The notes: generated by a model not told the origin, from the letters alone. DNA of 64,000 nt from Streptomyces roseoviridis (GCF_039535235.1 NZ_BAAAWU010000001.1:2046001-2110000); one strand, 5' to 3'. Shown: positions 54,334 to 63,423, numbered from the stretch's first letter. Translations and numbers: made by a program.

Positions 54334-55917
54334 TTACTGAGGCGGGTTGCCGTGCTTGCGGGACGGCAGGTCGGCGTGCTTGGTGCGGAGCATCGCGAGG
54401 GACTTGATCAGCACCTCGCGGGTCTCGGCGGGGTCGATGACGTCGTCGACGAGACCGCGCTCGGCGGCGTAGTACGGGTGCATCAGCTCGGCCTTGTACT
54501 CCTTGACCATGCGGGCCCGCATGGCCTCGGGGTCCTCGGCCTCGGCGATCTGCTTGCGGAAGATGACGTTGGCGGCGCCTTCGGCACCCATCACCGCGAT
54601 TTCGTTGGTGGGCCAGGCGTAGGTCAGGTCGGCGCCGATGGACTGGGAGTCCATGACGATGTACGCGCCGCCGTACGCCTTGCGCAGGATCAGCGAGATC
54701 CGGGGCACGGTCGCGTTGCAGTAGGCGTAGAGCAGCTTCGCGCCGTGGCGGATGATTCCACCGTGCTCCTGGTCGACGCCGGGCAGGAAGCCGGGTACGT
54801 CCAGAAGGGTGATGATCGGGATGTTGAAGGCGTCGCACATCTGGACGAAGCGGGCGGCCTTCTCGGACGCCTCGATGTCCAGGACGCCGGCGAGCGTCTG
54901 CGGCTGGTTGGCCACGATGCCGACCACCTGGCCGTCGAGGCGGGCCAGGGCGCAGATGATGTTGCGGGCCCAGCGCTCGTGGATCTCCAGGTAGTCGCCG
55001 TCGTCGACGAGCTCCTCGATGACCTTGTGCATGTCGTACGGGCGGTTGCCGTCGGCGGGCACGAGGTCGAGCAGGACGTCCGAGCGGCGGTCGGCCGGGT
55101 CCTCGGAGACGACGGTCGGCGGGTTCTCGCGGTTGTTCTGCGGGAGCATCGACAGGAGGTAGCGCACCTCGGCGATGCAGGTCTCCTCGTCGTCGTACGC
55201 GAAGTGCGCGACGCCGCTGGTCTCGGCGTGGACGTCGGCGCCGCCGAGGCCGTTCTGGGTGATCTCCTCGCCGGTGACCGCCTTGACGACGTCCGGACCG
55301 GTGATGAACATCTGCGAGGTCTCGCGGACCATGAAGACGAAGTCGGTGAGGGCGGGGCTGTAGGCCGCGCCGCCGGCGCACGGGCCGAGCATGACCGAGA
55401 TCTGCGGGATGACGCCCGAGGCGCGGGTGTTGCGCTGGAAGATGCCGCCGTAGCCGGCGAGGGCGGAGACGCCCTCCTGGATGCGGGCGCCGGCGCCGTC
55501 GTTCAGGGAGACCAGCGGGGCGCCGGCCGCGATGGCCATGTCCATGATCTTGTGGATCTTGGTGGCGTGGGCCTCGCCGAGGGCGCCGCCGAAGATCCGG
55601 AAGTCGTGCGCGTAGACGAAGACCGTACGGCCCTCGACCGTGCCCCAGCCGGTGATGACACCGTCGGTGTACGGCTTCCTGGCCTCCAGGCCGAAGCCGC
55701 TGGCGCGGTGGCGGCGCAGCTGCTCGACCTCCTGGAAGGAACCAGGGTCGAGGAGCAGCTCGATGCGCTCGCGAGCGGTCAGCTTGCCCTTGGCGTGCTG
55801 GGCCTCGGTCGCCCGGTCGCTCGGGCCGCGGCGAGCCTGCTCGCGCAGCTCGTGCAGCTCGGCCACACGGCCACGGGCGTCAGCGGGCTCGCTCGGGATC
55901 TGGTCCACAACGGTCAT
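54334..55917 (-). CDS. accB: Acyl-CoA carboxylase beta (carboxyltransferase) subunit
   Basis: A 527-residue carboxyltransferase that makes malonyl-CoA or methylmalonyl-CoA with the alpha and epsilon subunits. The acyl-CoA and biotin sites show LNDGAGARIQEG, GPCAGGAAYSPALTDF, DVPGFLPG and AYGGAYIVM. The specificity position reads SQSIGAD with Ile427, as in the S. coelicolor AccB type (Ile420, accepting acetyl-, propionyl- and butyryl-CoA) and not the PccB type with Asp422. It forms an accB-accE pair. No alpha subunit gene is present in the window. Confidence 0.95.
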   Translation of the reverse strand: MTVVDQIPSEPADARGRVAELHELREQARRGPSDRATEAQHAKGKLTARERIELLLDPGSFQEVEQLRRHRASGFGLEARKPYTDGVITGWGTVEGRTVFVYAHDFRIFGGALGEAHATKIHKIMDMAIAAGAPLVSLNDGAGARIQEGVSALAGYGGIFQRNTRASGVIPQISVMLGPCAGGAAYSPALTDFVFMVRETSQMFITGPDVVKAVTGEEITQNGLGGADVHAETSGVAHFAYDDEETCIAEVRYLLSMLPQNNRENPPTVVSEDPADRRSDVLLDLVPADGNRPYDMHKVIEELVDDGDYLEIHERWARNIICALARLDGQVVGIVANQPQTLAGVLDIEASEKAARFVQMCDAFNIPIITLLDVPGFLPGVDQEHGGIIRHGAKLLYAYCNATVPRISLILRKAYGGAYIVMDSQSIGADLTYAWPTNEIAVMGAEGAANVIFRKQIAEAEDPEAMRARMVKEYKAELMHPYYAAERGLVDDVIDPAETREVLIKSLAMLRTKHADLPSRKHGNPPQ

Positions 55918-55983
55918 GTACCGACCCTACGAACTCGGTGGGGAAAACCCGCCGTCGACTCCGTACAGTCTCGCGTGTCGAAT

Positions 55984-56019
55984 CCTGGTGGGGCCGGACA
56001 GAACCGTCCCCCCACCAGG
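55984..56019 (-). terminator. Hairpin between PL8 lyase gene and accB
   Basis: CCTGGTGGGG (55984-55993) pairs with CCCCACCAGG (56010-56019) over a 16-base loop, just beyond the lyase stop at 56071 on the minus strand and upstream of accB. Confidence 0.6.
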
Positions 56020-56070
56020 CCGACTCAACAGCCAGGCACCCCAGCTGCTTGTAGGGTTTCCACATAAGCC

Positions 56071-58416
56071 CTAGACGAGCAGGGTGCAGCCGTGGGTGGC
56101 GCACGCCGTACCGGGCGTGATCCGCAGCCGCAGCGCGGCCCCGGTGCCGAGCACCTCCACCGTGGCGTCGCGGGCGAGCACGGCCCGTACCGGCCGGTCC
56201 CAGACCAGCTCGAACGGCTGCCCGGACCGGAGCGGCTCGCTGATCCGCAGGGTCGCGGTGGAGCGGCCTCGCCGCAGCAGCACACTCGCGGGTGCCGAGA
56301 CGGTGAGGCGGTCCACCGTACCGGCCTGCCAGAAGTTGGCGGCGGTCAGTCCGAGGGACGGGACGGCGACGGCCTGCCGGTCGGCGCCGTTGGCGAGGAT
56401 CCTGAGCCAGCCGGGGTCGGCGGCGCGGGCGGCGAGCGTCGCGGGCGAGGCGCCCGGCATCAGCAGGTAGGCGTAGGAGGCGTCCGTCGGGTCGGTGCCG
56501 TGGTCGATCCAGAGGGTCTGGTAGCGGCGGGTGCGGCGTTCGGTGGCGCTGGTGGTGTTGATGTCGCTCCAGGCGCCGGTACGGTCCTCGCGCAGGGTGC
56601 GCAGCCGCTCCGTACCGTCCGGGCCGGGGAAGACCCAGCCTCCGTGGCCGGCGAGGTGCGCCCAGCCGGCGCCCCGCGTGAAGGAGGCGGTCCCCTCCTC
56701 GCCCAGGCAGCGGTTGTCGACCACCGTCTCGACGGGGACGCCGTCCCGGGCGGTGATGCCGGCGCCCAGGCAGATGACGGTGTCGGCGGCGCAGAACCAG
56801 GACTTGCGGGCCTCCAGGGTGGAGCCGAGGCCCTTGAGGTGCTGGCCGACGGCGGCGAACTCGCCGTCGGTGGTGCCGCCGACCCACTTCACGGCCGGCT
56901 TGGGCGCGCCCCACTCGCCGCCGGCCCGGTCGGCGAGGCGCTTGGTGGAGACGGTGGTGCCGGGCAGCCGGTAGGGGTCGACGGTGGGCCAGAACCAGTC
57001 GGTGTACTGGCCGCCCTGGCCCCGGGTCCACCAGGAGAGCATTCCGGCGCCGGTGTGCCAGCCGCGCGGGTTCTCGCCGTTGCCGCACTCGTAGTACGCG
57101 ATCCGCTCGGAGGCCATGGAGATGTTGGCGGCCCAGCCGGGGCGGCGGTGCACGGCCCGGTCCATGGCGGCGAAGAGCCGGTGCCCGGTGGGCTCGGGGG
57201 CGGCGGGGACGGGTGCGGCGGCGACGGCGTGGAGGCGGGCGAGGTCGGCGACGCCGAACTGGCGGGCGCTCAGGATCGGGGAGACGGTGTCGCGCTCGAT
57301 CCAGCCCTTCACGCGCGCGTGCCAGCGGTCCCGTTCGGCCTGGCTCGCGCCGCCGGCGAGCAGGGCGACGGCGGCGATGACCCCCTGGCCGTGGAAGTGG
57401 TCGGAGCGCATGATCCGCCGCTCGTCGTCCTTCGGCAGACCGCGGCTGACGGCACGGCCGTTGACGCTGTCCATCATCAGGCCGTCGTAGATCAGGGGCG
57501 CGTAGGCCCTCTCGACGCTGTCGAGGACGATCTGCCGGTTCGGGTCGGTGACGTCCCAGCTGGAGCCGGCGAGCAGGGTGAAGAGCCGGCCGAGGCCGTC
57601 GAGCATGACCTGGCCGTAGGTGCCCGAGTAGGCGACCCAGGTGTGCTGGACGAAGGAGCCGTCGGCGTAGAGGCCGTCGCCCTTGGTGACGTAGGGGAAG
57701 ACGGGCGAGAGGGCGTCACGGGCGAGGGCGATCTTGGCGGGGTTCGCGCCGAGGACGCCGCGCAGGGCGACCGAGCGGCACAGGTCGACGCGGTTGGCTC
57801 CGGTGGAGGTGCCGGTGTAGGAGCCGAGCGCGCTGTCCGGGACGAAGTGGTCGACGGCCGCGCAGGCGGCGGCGATCCGTGCGGCGCCGAGCAACGGGTG
57901 GAGGGCGGCGACGATGTCCATGAGCAGGCGCGGGGAGCCGATCTGCCACTCCCACCAGTTGCCGTAGCGGGTGGTGCCGGAGTGGTAGACGCGCTCGGAG
58001 AGGTGGTCGAGGCCGCGCAGGACGTCGGTGAGCAGGCCGGGGTCGCCGGTGAGGCCGGTGCCGTCCTGGACGTACGCCTGGGTCATCGTCCACAGCCGGC
58101 CGTAGCTCTGGGTGATGCCGGCGGGCGGGTCGAAGGCGAGTCCGGGCCACAGCGAGGTGGCGGCGGGCGCCATGGTGGCCCGGAAGGTGCGGGCGAGGGT
58201 GCCGGTCTCGGCGAGCCGGGAGGCGTAGGGCTCGGCCCCGGCGTCGTAGCCGGAGCCGAGCTGGATGTCGAGCCACCGCCTCCGCAGGGTCTCGAACTCG
58301 TCGGTCTCCGCCGCGTGGGCGAGGGGGCCGAGGGGGTCGAGGGCGAGGGCGGCCGCGGTGGCGGTGGCGGTGGCGGTGGCGAGGAAGGTGCGGCGGGACC
58401 AGGCGGGGACGGGCAC
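56071..58416 (-). CDS. Secreted polysaccharide lyase family 8 (hyaluronate/chondroitin-lyase-like)
   Basis: A 781-residue exported enzyme with a twin-arginine-type signal (WSRRTFLATATATA, ending LAHAAE). The N-terminal alpha/alpha toroid carries NWWEW at 153-157 (aromatic patch), Asn208 in TGANRVDL, and His258 with Tyr267 in QHTWVAYSGTYG; the Asn-His-Tyr spacing matches the PL8 catalytic triad. C-terminal beta domains follow. PL8 enzymes cleave hyaluronate, chondroitin or xanthan by beta-elimination; which applies is not clear from sequence. GTG at 58416 lies behind GGGAGG. A LacI-like palindrome lies upstream. The enzyme is in line with the GH101 gene. Confidence 0.9.
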   Translation of the reverse strand: MPVPAWSRRTFLATATATATAAALALDPLGPLAHAAETDEFETLRRRWLDIQLGSGYDAGAEPYASRLAETGTLARTFRATMAPAATSLWPGLAFDPPAGITQSYGRLWTMTQAYVQDGTGLTGDPGLLTDVLRGLDHLSERVYHSGTTRYGNWWEWQIGSPRLLMDIVAALHPLLGAARIAAACAAVDHFVPDSALGSYTGTSTGANRVDLCRSVALRGVLGANPAKIALARDALSPVFPYVTKGDGLYADGSFVQHTWVAYSGTYGQVMLDGLGRLFTLLAGSSWDVTDPNRQIVLDSVERAYAPLIYDGLMMDSVNGRAVSRGLPKDDERRIMRSDHFHGQGVIAAVALLAGGASQAERDRWHARVKGWIERDTVSPILSARQFGVADLARLHAVAAAPVPAAPEPTGHRLFAAMDRAVHRRPGWAANISMASERIAYYECGNGENPRGWHTGAGMLSWWTRGQGGQYTDWFWPTVDPYRLPGTTVSTKRLADRAGGEWGAPKPAVKWVGGTTDGEFAAVGQHLKGLGSTLEARKSWFCAADTVICLGAGITARDGVPVETVVDNRCLGEEGTASFTRGAGWAHLAGHGGWVFPGPDGTERLRTLREDRTGAWSDINTTSATERRTRRYQTLWIDHGTDPTDASYAYLLMPGASPATLAARAADPGWLRILANGADRQAVAVPSLGLTAANFWQAGTVDRLTVSAPASVLLRRGRSTATLRISEPLRSGQPFELVWDRPVRAVLARDATVEVLGTGAALRLRITPGTACATHGCTLLV

Positions 58417-58542
58417 GAAAGCCTCCCGGGAAGGGTGGTGTAGACCGGTTGGCGCCTGGTGTAGCAGCGGATTCGGAACGCAATCAATGAGCACGGCCGA
58501 AGGGGACGGGGGCAGCGGGCGGGACGGCGGACGGCAACGCCG

Positions 58543-58555
58543 GGAAGCGCTTTCC
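58543..58555. promoter_or_regulatory. LacI-like palindrome upstream of the PL8 gene
   Basis: GGAAGCGCTTTCC has the core AAGCGCTT palindrome and flanking G/C arms of LacI-family operators. It lies 127 bases upstream of the lyase start and just past the end of the GH101 gene, so it could control the lyase. Confidence 0.35.
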
Positions 58556-58583
58556 GCCTTGTCCCGCCCGGGCCCGGCGAGGA

Positions 58584-61500
58584 TCAGGCCGCGCAGTGGA
58601 AGCGGGCGTTCCCCCAGTCCGCGTGGTCGTTGCCGTTGCCGTCGCCCGCGTCGCCGACGACCAGGTCGACGTACGAGGCGCCGGTGACGTCGGCGGTGAG
58701 GGACCAGGCGCCGTCGTCGGCCCTGAGGACCGGGGACTTCGCCTTCTCCGTGCCGTCGGCGAGCACGCCGAACTGGACGCTGCCCCGGGTGGTCTGCGCG
58801 TCGTCCACACCGACCTCGGCGGTGAAGGAGGTGCAGCGTCCGCCCAGGTAGTAGCGCACCTTCGCGGTCGCGTGGGTGCCCAGTCCCTTGGCGTAGGCGA
58901 CTCCTCCGATCGTGAGCGGGCCGCCGTCGCCGCTGCCGGTCCCGCCGTTGGACCGGTCCTTCTCTGCCGGGCCCCAGCCGTTCGCGGCCGAGGTCCAGTG
59001 GAGGTCGCTCGCCCAGGCGTCGGCGGTCGGCGGCGGGGGCAGGGTGCGGACGGTGGTGGCCGCGGTCAGCCGGCGCGCCTCTCCGGCGACGCCGTAGGTG
59101 ACGGTGGCGCCGAGGTCGTACGGGCGGTGGGCCGCGTCCACCGGCGGGGTGACCTTCCAGGTGGCGGTCGTCGACTGGCCCGCGGCGACGGTGGCCAGGG
59201 CGACCGGGCCGGCCGGTTCGGCGGTCCAGCCCTCGGGGAGGGTGAGGACGGCCTCGGCGCCGGAGACGGCGGCGGCCTCGTCGTTGCCGAAGGTGGCGGT
59301 GACGGTGTTCGCCCGGCCCGGTTCCAGGGTCTCGGGCGCCGTCACGGAGAGCGTGCCGCAGGCGGCCCGCTCGGCGGCCGGGCCGAGGTCGGTGACGGTG
59401 AAGCGGTCGAGGACGAAGTCGGCACCGTCGGGGGCGTCGGCGCGCTTGCGCAGTCCGGTCCAGGTGTCGCCGCAACCGGCGGTCACCGTCTGGGAGAAGT
59501 GGCCGGTGGTCCTCTGCTGCCCGATCGGGGTGCGGCGGGTCTCGACGGGGGCGCCCTGGCCGCTCGTACGGTCGTAGCCGGTGACCCACTCGTAGGCGCC
59601 CGCGTGGCTGGACTGGTAGGCGAACTCGACGCGGTAGCTGCGCCCGTCCTTCATGGGGACGGTCCAGGGTGCCGTCCGGTAGACCAGACCGCTGTTCTCG
59701 TCGTGGGACTTGAGGGACTCGGCGCCGTCGAGGACGTCGTCGACCGTCTTCCCGTTCCAGCCGGCCTGGGTGTAGGGGGCGTGGAGCTGGGCGATGTGGG
59801 TGCGCGGGTCGGTGGTGCCGCCGGCGTCGCCCTTCAGGAAGGGGCCCCAGCCCTGGTCGACGGCCTCGAAGTCCTCGTACACCGTGGTCCCGGCCTTCGT
59901 CGCCGGGTCGTTCGCGACGATGCGGACGTCGTCCAGGCGGACGGCGGCGGTGGAGCCGCCCGCCGCCTCGACGCGCAGGGTGGTGGTGCCCGTGGCGGGG
60001 GCGGTGAAGGTGGTCTTGGCGCGCTGGAAGCGGGTGCCGTTCCAGTCGGAGGCGGCGACCCGGTCGGTCAGGGTGGAGCGGGCGACGGTGACGGAGGTGC
60101 CGCCGGCGAAGAGCGTGGTCGGGCGGGTCTTCCCGGCCTCGACCTCGACGAGGACCGAGGCGGTGTAGCGCCGGCCCGGGGTCAGTCCGGTGATCTGCTG
60201 GCGGACGGAGGCGGTGGCGGAGCCGGTGAGCTTCGCGCTGTTGCGGCCGTGCGCGTCGGTGTCGCGGGTCACGGTGCCGCTCTTCGCCCAGGCGTTCAGC
60301 CGGGCGTCGTTGAAGCCGGGGTCCCGGACCGGGGTGCCCTCGCCCCAGCGGGGATCGGGGGCGGCCGGGGCGGCGGAGGGATAGAGCACGTAGGGCTGTC
60401 CAGCGGTGGCGTCGAGGGAGACGCGGCCGCCGACGGGGGTGACCGTCCCGGTCTTCACCCGGCCGTTGTCGGTGAGCCGGTAGACGGAGTACGCGCCGGT
60501 GCCGGGGGGCACGGCCCAACTGGTCCTGCCGCCGGTCTTGTTGTAGTGGTAGAGCTTGCTCCCGCCGGCCCAGGGCAGCAGGTAGGCGTCGCCGTCGAGG
60601 ACCTTGCGGCCGTTCTCGTAGAAGGTGCGGCGGCCGTTCTCGACGGTGCCGCGGACGCCGCCGGTGAAGGTGATGTCGTCACCGTTCCAGCGGGTGATCC
60701 GCTGCCGCTGGAGGTACTTGGCGGGCAGGTTGCGCTGCCAGAGGTTGGCGGTGAAGGCGGTGTGGTCGGTCTCGCCGGTCCAGCCCTCGAAGTCGACGAG
60801 GGCGGTCTGCCCGAGGACGGGGTGGTCGTTCCAGACGTCCTTCTCGCCGTTGCGGATGAAGCGGATGATCTGCGAGTTGAGGCCCTTGTTGGTGACGCCG
60901 CCGTAGTCGAGGTCGTTGGCCCAGTGGGACCAGAGCGAGGCCCGCTCGAACTTCTCGGACCACTCGGTGGCGACGTTCCAGCCCTGCGCCTGGACGGCCT
61001 GCACCGTCTTGTCGGCGATCCAGCCGTGCGTGTAGTAGACGTCGATGTAGAGCGTCGAGAGGCCGGGGTCGGTCTCGTCGCGCAGCTGCCGGAGGCGGCG
61101 GGCGAGGTCGCCGCTGTTCACGTCCCGGCGCTGGTCGATGTAGTAGCTCTGGTTGAGCCAGTTCCAGCCGGGCCTGCTCTTGTCGACGAGGGTCTCGCTG
61201 AAGTTCTTCGCCTCCGGGTACGCCTCGGTGGCGTTGACGTGGACGCCGAAGTCCGCGCCCCACTTCTTCCCCTGCCTCAGGAGGGTGTTGAGGTCGGCGA
61301 GGCCGCCGGCGCGCTTGTTGTAGTTGCCGCCGTAGTCGGGGTGGGCGGAGTCGTGGCCCTCGGAGCCGTATCCCTTGAGCAGGGCGAACTGGCCGAGGCC
61401 GTCGGTGGCCAGGGAGACCCGCTTGACGTCGTCGAGGGTGCGCAGGAAGGGGTGGGTGGCGTTCGAGGCGAAGTTGAACGGGATGTGGGCGACGACCCGG

Positions 61501-62516
61501 TCCGGGGTCCGGTCGCTGCCCGGGGCCTTGATGCCGATGGTGCGGAAGGCGACGGCGCCGTCCTGCCAGTCGGTGCGGCCGTCGTCGTTGGCGTCGGGGG
61601 TGACGACGACCCTGGCCCAGGGCAGGTGGTCGCCGCTCTCGGGCTGCGGGGCACCGGCGCCGCGGTAGGTCCACTGGCCGGACCAGACGCCGACGCGGGT
61701 CTCGGTGCCGGCGGGGGTGGACGCCTTGCGGGCCTGGTGCCAGAAGCGGGCTCCGTCGCGGGCGGAGGCGCCGGAGGGCTTGTCGTAGCTGGAGTTGGAC
61801 TCGACGGCGGCGGCGAGCCGGCCGGTGCTGACGATCGCGTAGCTCGCGCCGACGGGTGCGGTGTCGGCCGGGGTGGCGTCGGTGACCTGGGCGAAGACGT
61901 CGGCGGTCCGGGTGGAGTCGGGGTCGAGCCGGGTGAAGGCGGTGGCGGCGCCGGGGTCGGTGGAGCCGACGGAGACCAGGTCGTGGCCGGGGATGTCGAG
62001 GGTGCCGACCCGGAAGGTCTCGGTGTCGCGGACGGCGGTGATCCGGAAGGTGGTGGACCGGCCGCTGACGCTGATCCGGGCGTCGATCTCGACGCCGGGC
62101 AGGTCCGGGAAGACGAGGGTGTACGCGGCGGAGTCGCCGGTCACGGCGGGCGCGGCCCCGGCCCGGACGGTGTGGGCGGTGCCGTTGAGGACGACCTGGG
62201 TGACGGGGGCGGTCGAGCCGAGTAGCCGGGCGCCGGTGGCGCGGTCGGTGTAGGCGAGGACGCGGGGGAAGTCCTCGGCGACGGTGACGGAGAGCTGCTC
62301 GGAGCCGATGACGGCGGAGGCGGCGGCGGTCTCGGCGGCGGCCGGGGCCCCGGCGCGGGCCGGGGCCGTGGACGGGGTGCCGACGCGGGCCGGGGCCGTG
62401 GACGGGGTGCCGGCGCGGGCCGGGCCGGCCAGGACGAGCACGGCGGAGGCGGCGGCGGCCAGCGCACAGGCCGTGCGCAGCCGCCGCGCCGCGGCGGGAG
62501 GGTATGGGTGCGACAT
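58584..62516 (-). CDS. Secreted GH101 endo-alpha-N-acetylgalactosaminidase
   Basis: A 1310-residue exported enzyme. A cleavable signal peptide (about 1-36, LRTACALAAAASAVLVLAGPARA) precedes an Ala/Pro/Thr repeat. The GH101 module includes VVAHIPFNFASNATHPF, GSEGHDSAHPDYGGN, LYIDVYYTHGW (probable nucleophile Asp, about residue 492) and NVATEWSEKFE (probable acid/base Glu, about 518). Carbohydrate-binding and NEW3-type beta-domains follow, ending in an NPCBM-like module (ASDLHWTSAANGWGP to ARFHCAA). GH101 enzymes release the T-antigen disaccharide from mucin O-glycans. No ribosome-binding site precedes ATG 62516, so the start is less certain. Confidence 0.9.
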   Translation of the reverse strand: MSHPYPPAAARRLRTACALAAAASAVLVLAGPARAGTPSTAPARVGTPSTAPARAGAPAAAETAAASAVIGSEQLSVTVAEDFPRVLAYTDRATGARLLGSTAPVTQVVLNGTAHTVRAGAAPAVTGDSAAYTLVFPDLPGVEIDARISVSGRSTTFRITAVRDTETFRVGTLDIPGHDLVSVGSTDPGAATAFTRLDPDSTRTADVFAQVTDATPADTAPVGASYAIVSTGRLAAAVESNSSYDKPSGASARDGARFWHQARKASTPAGTETRVGVWSGQWTYRGAGAPQPESGDHLPWARVVVTPDANDDGRTDWQDGAVAFRTIGIKAPGSDRTPDRVVAHIPFNFASNATHPFLRTLDDVKRVSLATDGLGQFALLKGYGSEGHDSAHPDYGGNYNKRAGGLADLNTLLRQGKKWGADFGVHVNATEAYPEAKNFSETLVDKSRPGWNWLNQSYYIDQRRDVNSGDLARRLRQLRDETDPGLSTLYIDVYYTHGWIADKTVQAVQAQGWNVATEWSEKFERASLWSHWANDLDYGGVTNKGLNSQIIRFIRNGEKDVWNDHPVLGQTALVDFEGWTGETDHTAFTANLWQRNLPAKYLQRQRITRWNGDDITFTGGVRGTVENGRRTFYENGRKVLDGDAYLLPWAGGSKLYHYNKTGGRTSWAVPPGTGAYSVYRLTDNGRVKTGTVTPVGGRVSLDATAGQPYVLYPSAAPAAPDPRWGEGTPVRDPGFNDARLNAWAKSGTVTRDTDAHGRNSAKLTGSATASVRQQITGLTPGRRYTASVLVEVEAGKTRPTTLFAGGTSVTVARSTLTDRVAASDWNGTRFQRAKTTFTAPATGTTTLRVEAAGGSTAAVRLDDVRIVANDPATKAGTTVYEDFEAVDQGWGPFLKGDAGGTTDPRTHIAQLHAPYTQAGWNGKTVDDVLDGAESLKSHDENSGLVYRTAPWTVPMKDGRSYRVEFAYQSSHAGAYEWVTGYDRTSGQGAPVETRRTPIGQQRTTGHFSQTVTAGCGDTWTGLRKRADAPDGADFVLDRFTVTDLGPAAERAACGTLSVTAPETLEPGRANTVTATFGNDEAAAVSGAEAVLTLPEGWTAEPAGPVALATVAAGQSTTATWKVTPPVDAAHRPYDLGATVTYGVAGEARRLTAATTVRTLPPPPTADAWASDLHWTSAANGWGPAEKDRSNGGTGSGDGGPLTIGGVAYAKGLGTHATAKVRYYLGGRCTSFTAEVGVDDAQTTRGSVQFGVLADGTEKAKSPVLRADDGAWSLTADVTGASYVDLVVGDAGDGNGNDHADWGNARFHCAA

Positions 62517-62633
62517 GCGCACTAGTTGGCCCGTGTGACGGACCACCGTCAACGAGATCGCGCGTCGACGGCCCCTCCAGTCCAACAACCCCCTGCGGTT
62601 AGTCCAAGTGCTGGTCCCGGTGCCTCAAGGCCC

Positions 62634-63143
62634 TCAGCAGCCACCGCAGTTGTAGTAGGTGACGTCCCAGTGGTTGCCCTCGTCGGCGTAGATGTTGCCC
62701 GAGCCGGACTTCCACTGTGGGGCGCCGTCACCGCGGACGCCGATGTAGGTGAAGGTGTTCTTGATGTAGTTCCCGATGCACGTGTACTTGCTGTAGTCGA
62801 GCTTGTAGCCGTTCCAGTGGGAGTAGGTGCCGCTCGCGTGGCCGGTCTCGGTGCCGCCCGTGATGTTGAGGGCGCAGCCGCTGGCCCGCTTGAGGGTCTG
62901 GGCGCCCTGGGCGGAGGCGAGGTTGAGCTGCTCGAAGGACGTGCAGGTGGAGTTGTAGCGGTCCGAGCAGCCGCCGGACGAGGACCAGGTGATGCCGACC
63001 TCGCGGAACATCGAGGTGGCGGTGGAGTGGCTGATCTTGGTGACGGCGTGGGCGTCGGTGGCGGTGGCCAGGACGCCGAAGCCCGGGGCGAAGAGGGCGC
63101 CGAGGACGAGGGCCAGGGCGGTGAGGACGGAGCGGAGCTTCAC
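62634..63143 (-). CDS. Small secreted protein, possible M15-like metallopeptidase
   Basis: A 169-residue exported protein. A typical signal peptide ends ATATDAHA (about 33). The mature part is Cys-rich (six or more Cys) and Gly/Ser/Tyr-rich. The stretch SHWNGYKLDY fits the M15 zinc motif H-x-x-G-x-x-x-D, and NHWDV near the C-terminus fits a second zinc His. This is inference; the usual Glu/His partner spacing is not confirmed. Starts at GTG behind AGGAGGAACC. Could act on peptidoglycan or on host glycoproteins, or be a non-enzymatic secreted protein. Confidence 0.6.
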   Translation of the reverse strand: MKLRSVLTALALVLGALFAPGFGVLATATDAHAVTKISHSTATSMFREVGITWSSSGGCSDRYNSTCTSFEQLNLASAQGAQTLKRASGCALNITGGTETGHASGTYSHWNGYKLDYSKYTCIGNYIKNTFTYIGVRGDGAPQWKSGSGNIYADEGNHWDVTYYNCGGC

Positions 63144-63174
63144 GGTTCGGTTCCTCCTGGGAGTGAACGTACGT

Positions 63175-63228
63175 GGGTGTCGCTACGTGGTGTCGCTGCG
63201 CGGGTGTCACTGCGCGGGTGTCGCTGTG
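63175..63228. repeat. Short tandem-like repeats upstream of the M15-like gene
   Basis: GGGTGTCGCTACGT, GGTGTCGCTGCGC, GGGTGTCACTGCGC and GGGTGTCGCTGTG follow one another at about 14-base steps. It lies in the promoter region of the minus-strand secreted protein gene. Confidence 0.6.
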
Positions 63229-63328
63229 GGGGATCGCGCAGGGAGATGGTGGCGCAGGTCTACGCGCGTCCGCTAGAGGGCCGCGCGGTGCTCTTGGGGT
63301 CCTGCGGGTGAACACTCGGCGCGAGATG

Positions 63329-63378
63329 TTGAAAGTTGAACGGAATAGGTCTAGAGTCATTCTCGTTGAAGGTTCAAC
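63329..63378. promoter_or_regulatory. GTTGAA repeats and palindrome upstream of yceI
   Basis: GTTGAA occurs at 63329 and 63336 as direct repeats. GTTGAA-GG-TTCAAC at 63365-63378 is a perfect inverted repeat 45 bases before the YceI start. MarR-type regulators commonly bind TTGAA/TTCAA palindromes, and this AT-rich stretch also looks like the promoter. Confidence 0.45.
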
Positions 63379-63423
63379 AAAGCCACGAAGCGCACCCCCG
63401 CGCACCGTCCCCAAGGAGCAGTC

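Noticed and set aside
63341-63358. Possible DasR-type site (GGTCTAGAGTC)
   Set aside because: Only the TCTAGA centre and the two preceding bases match the consensus; the right arm does not match.
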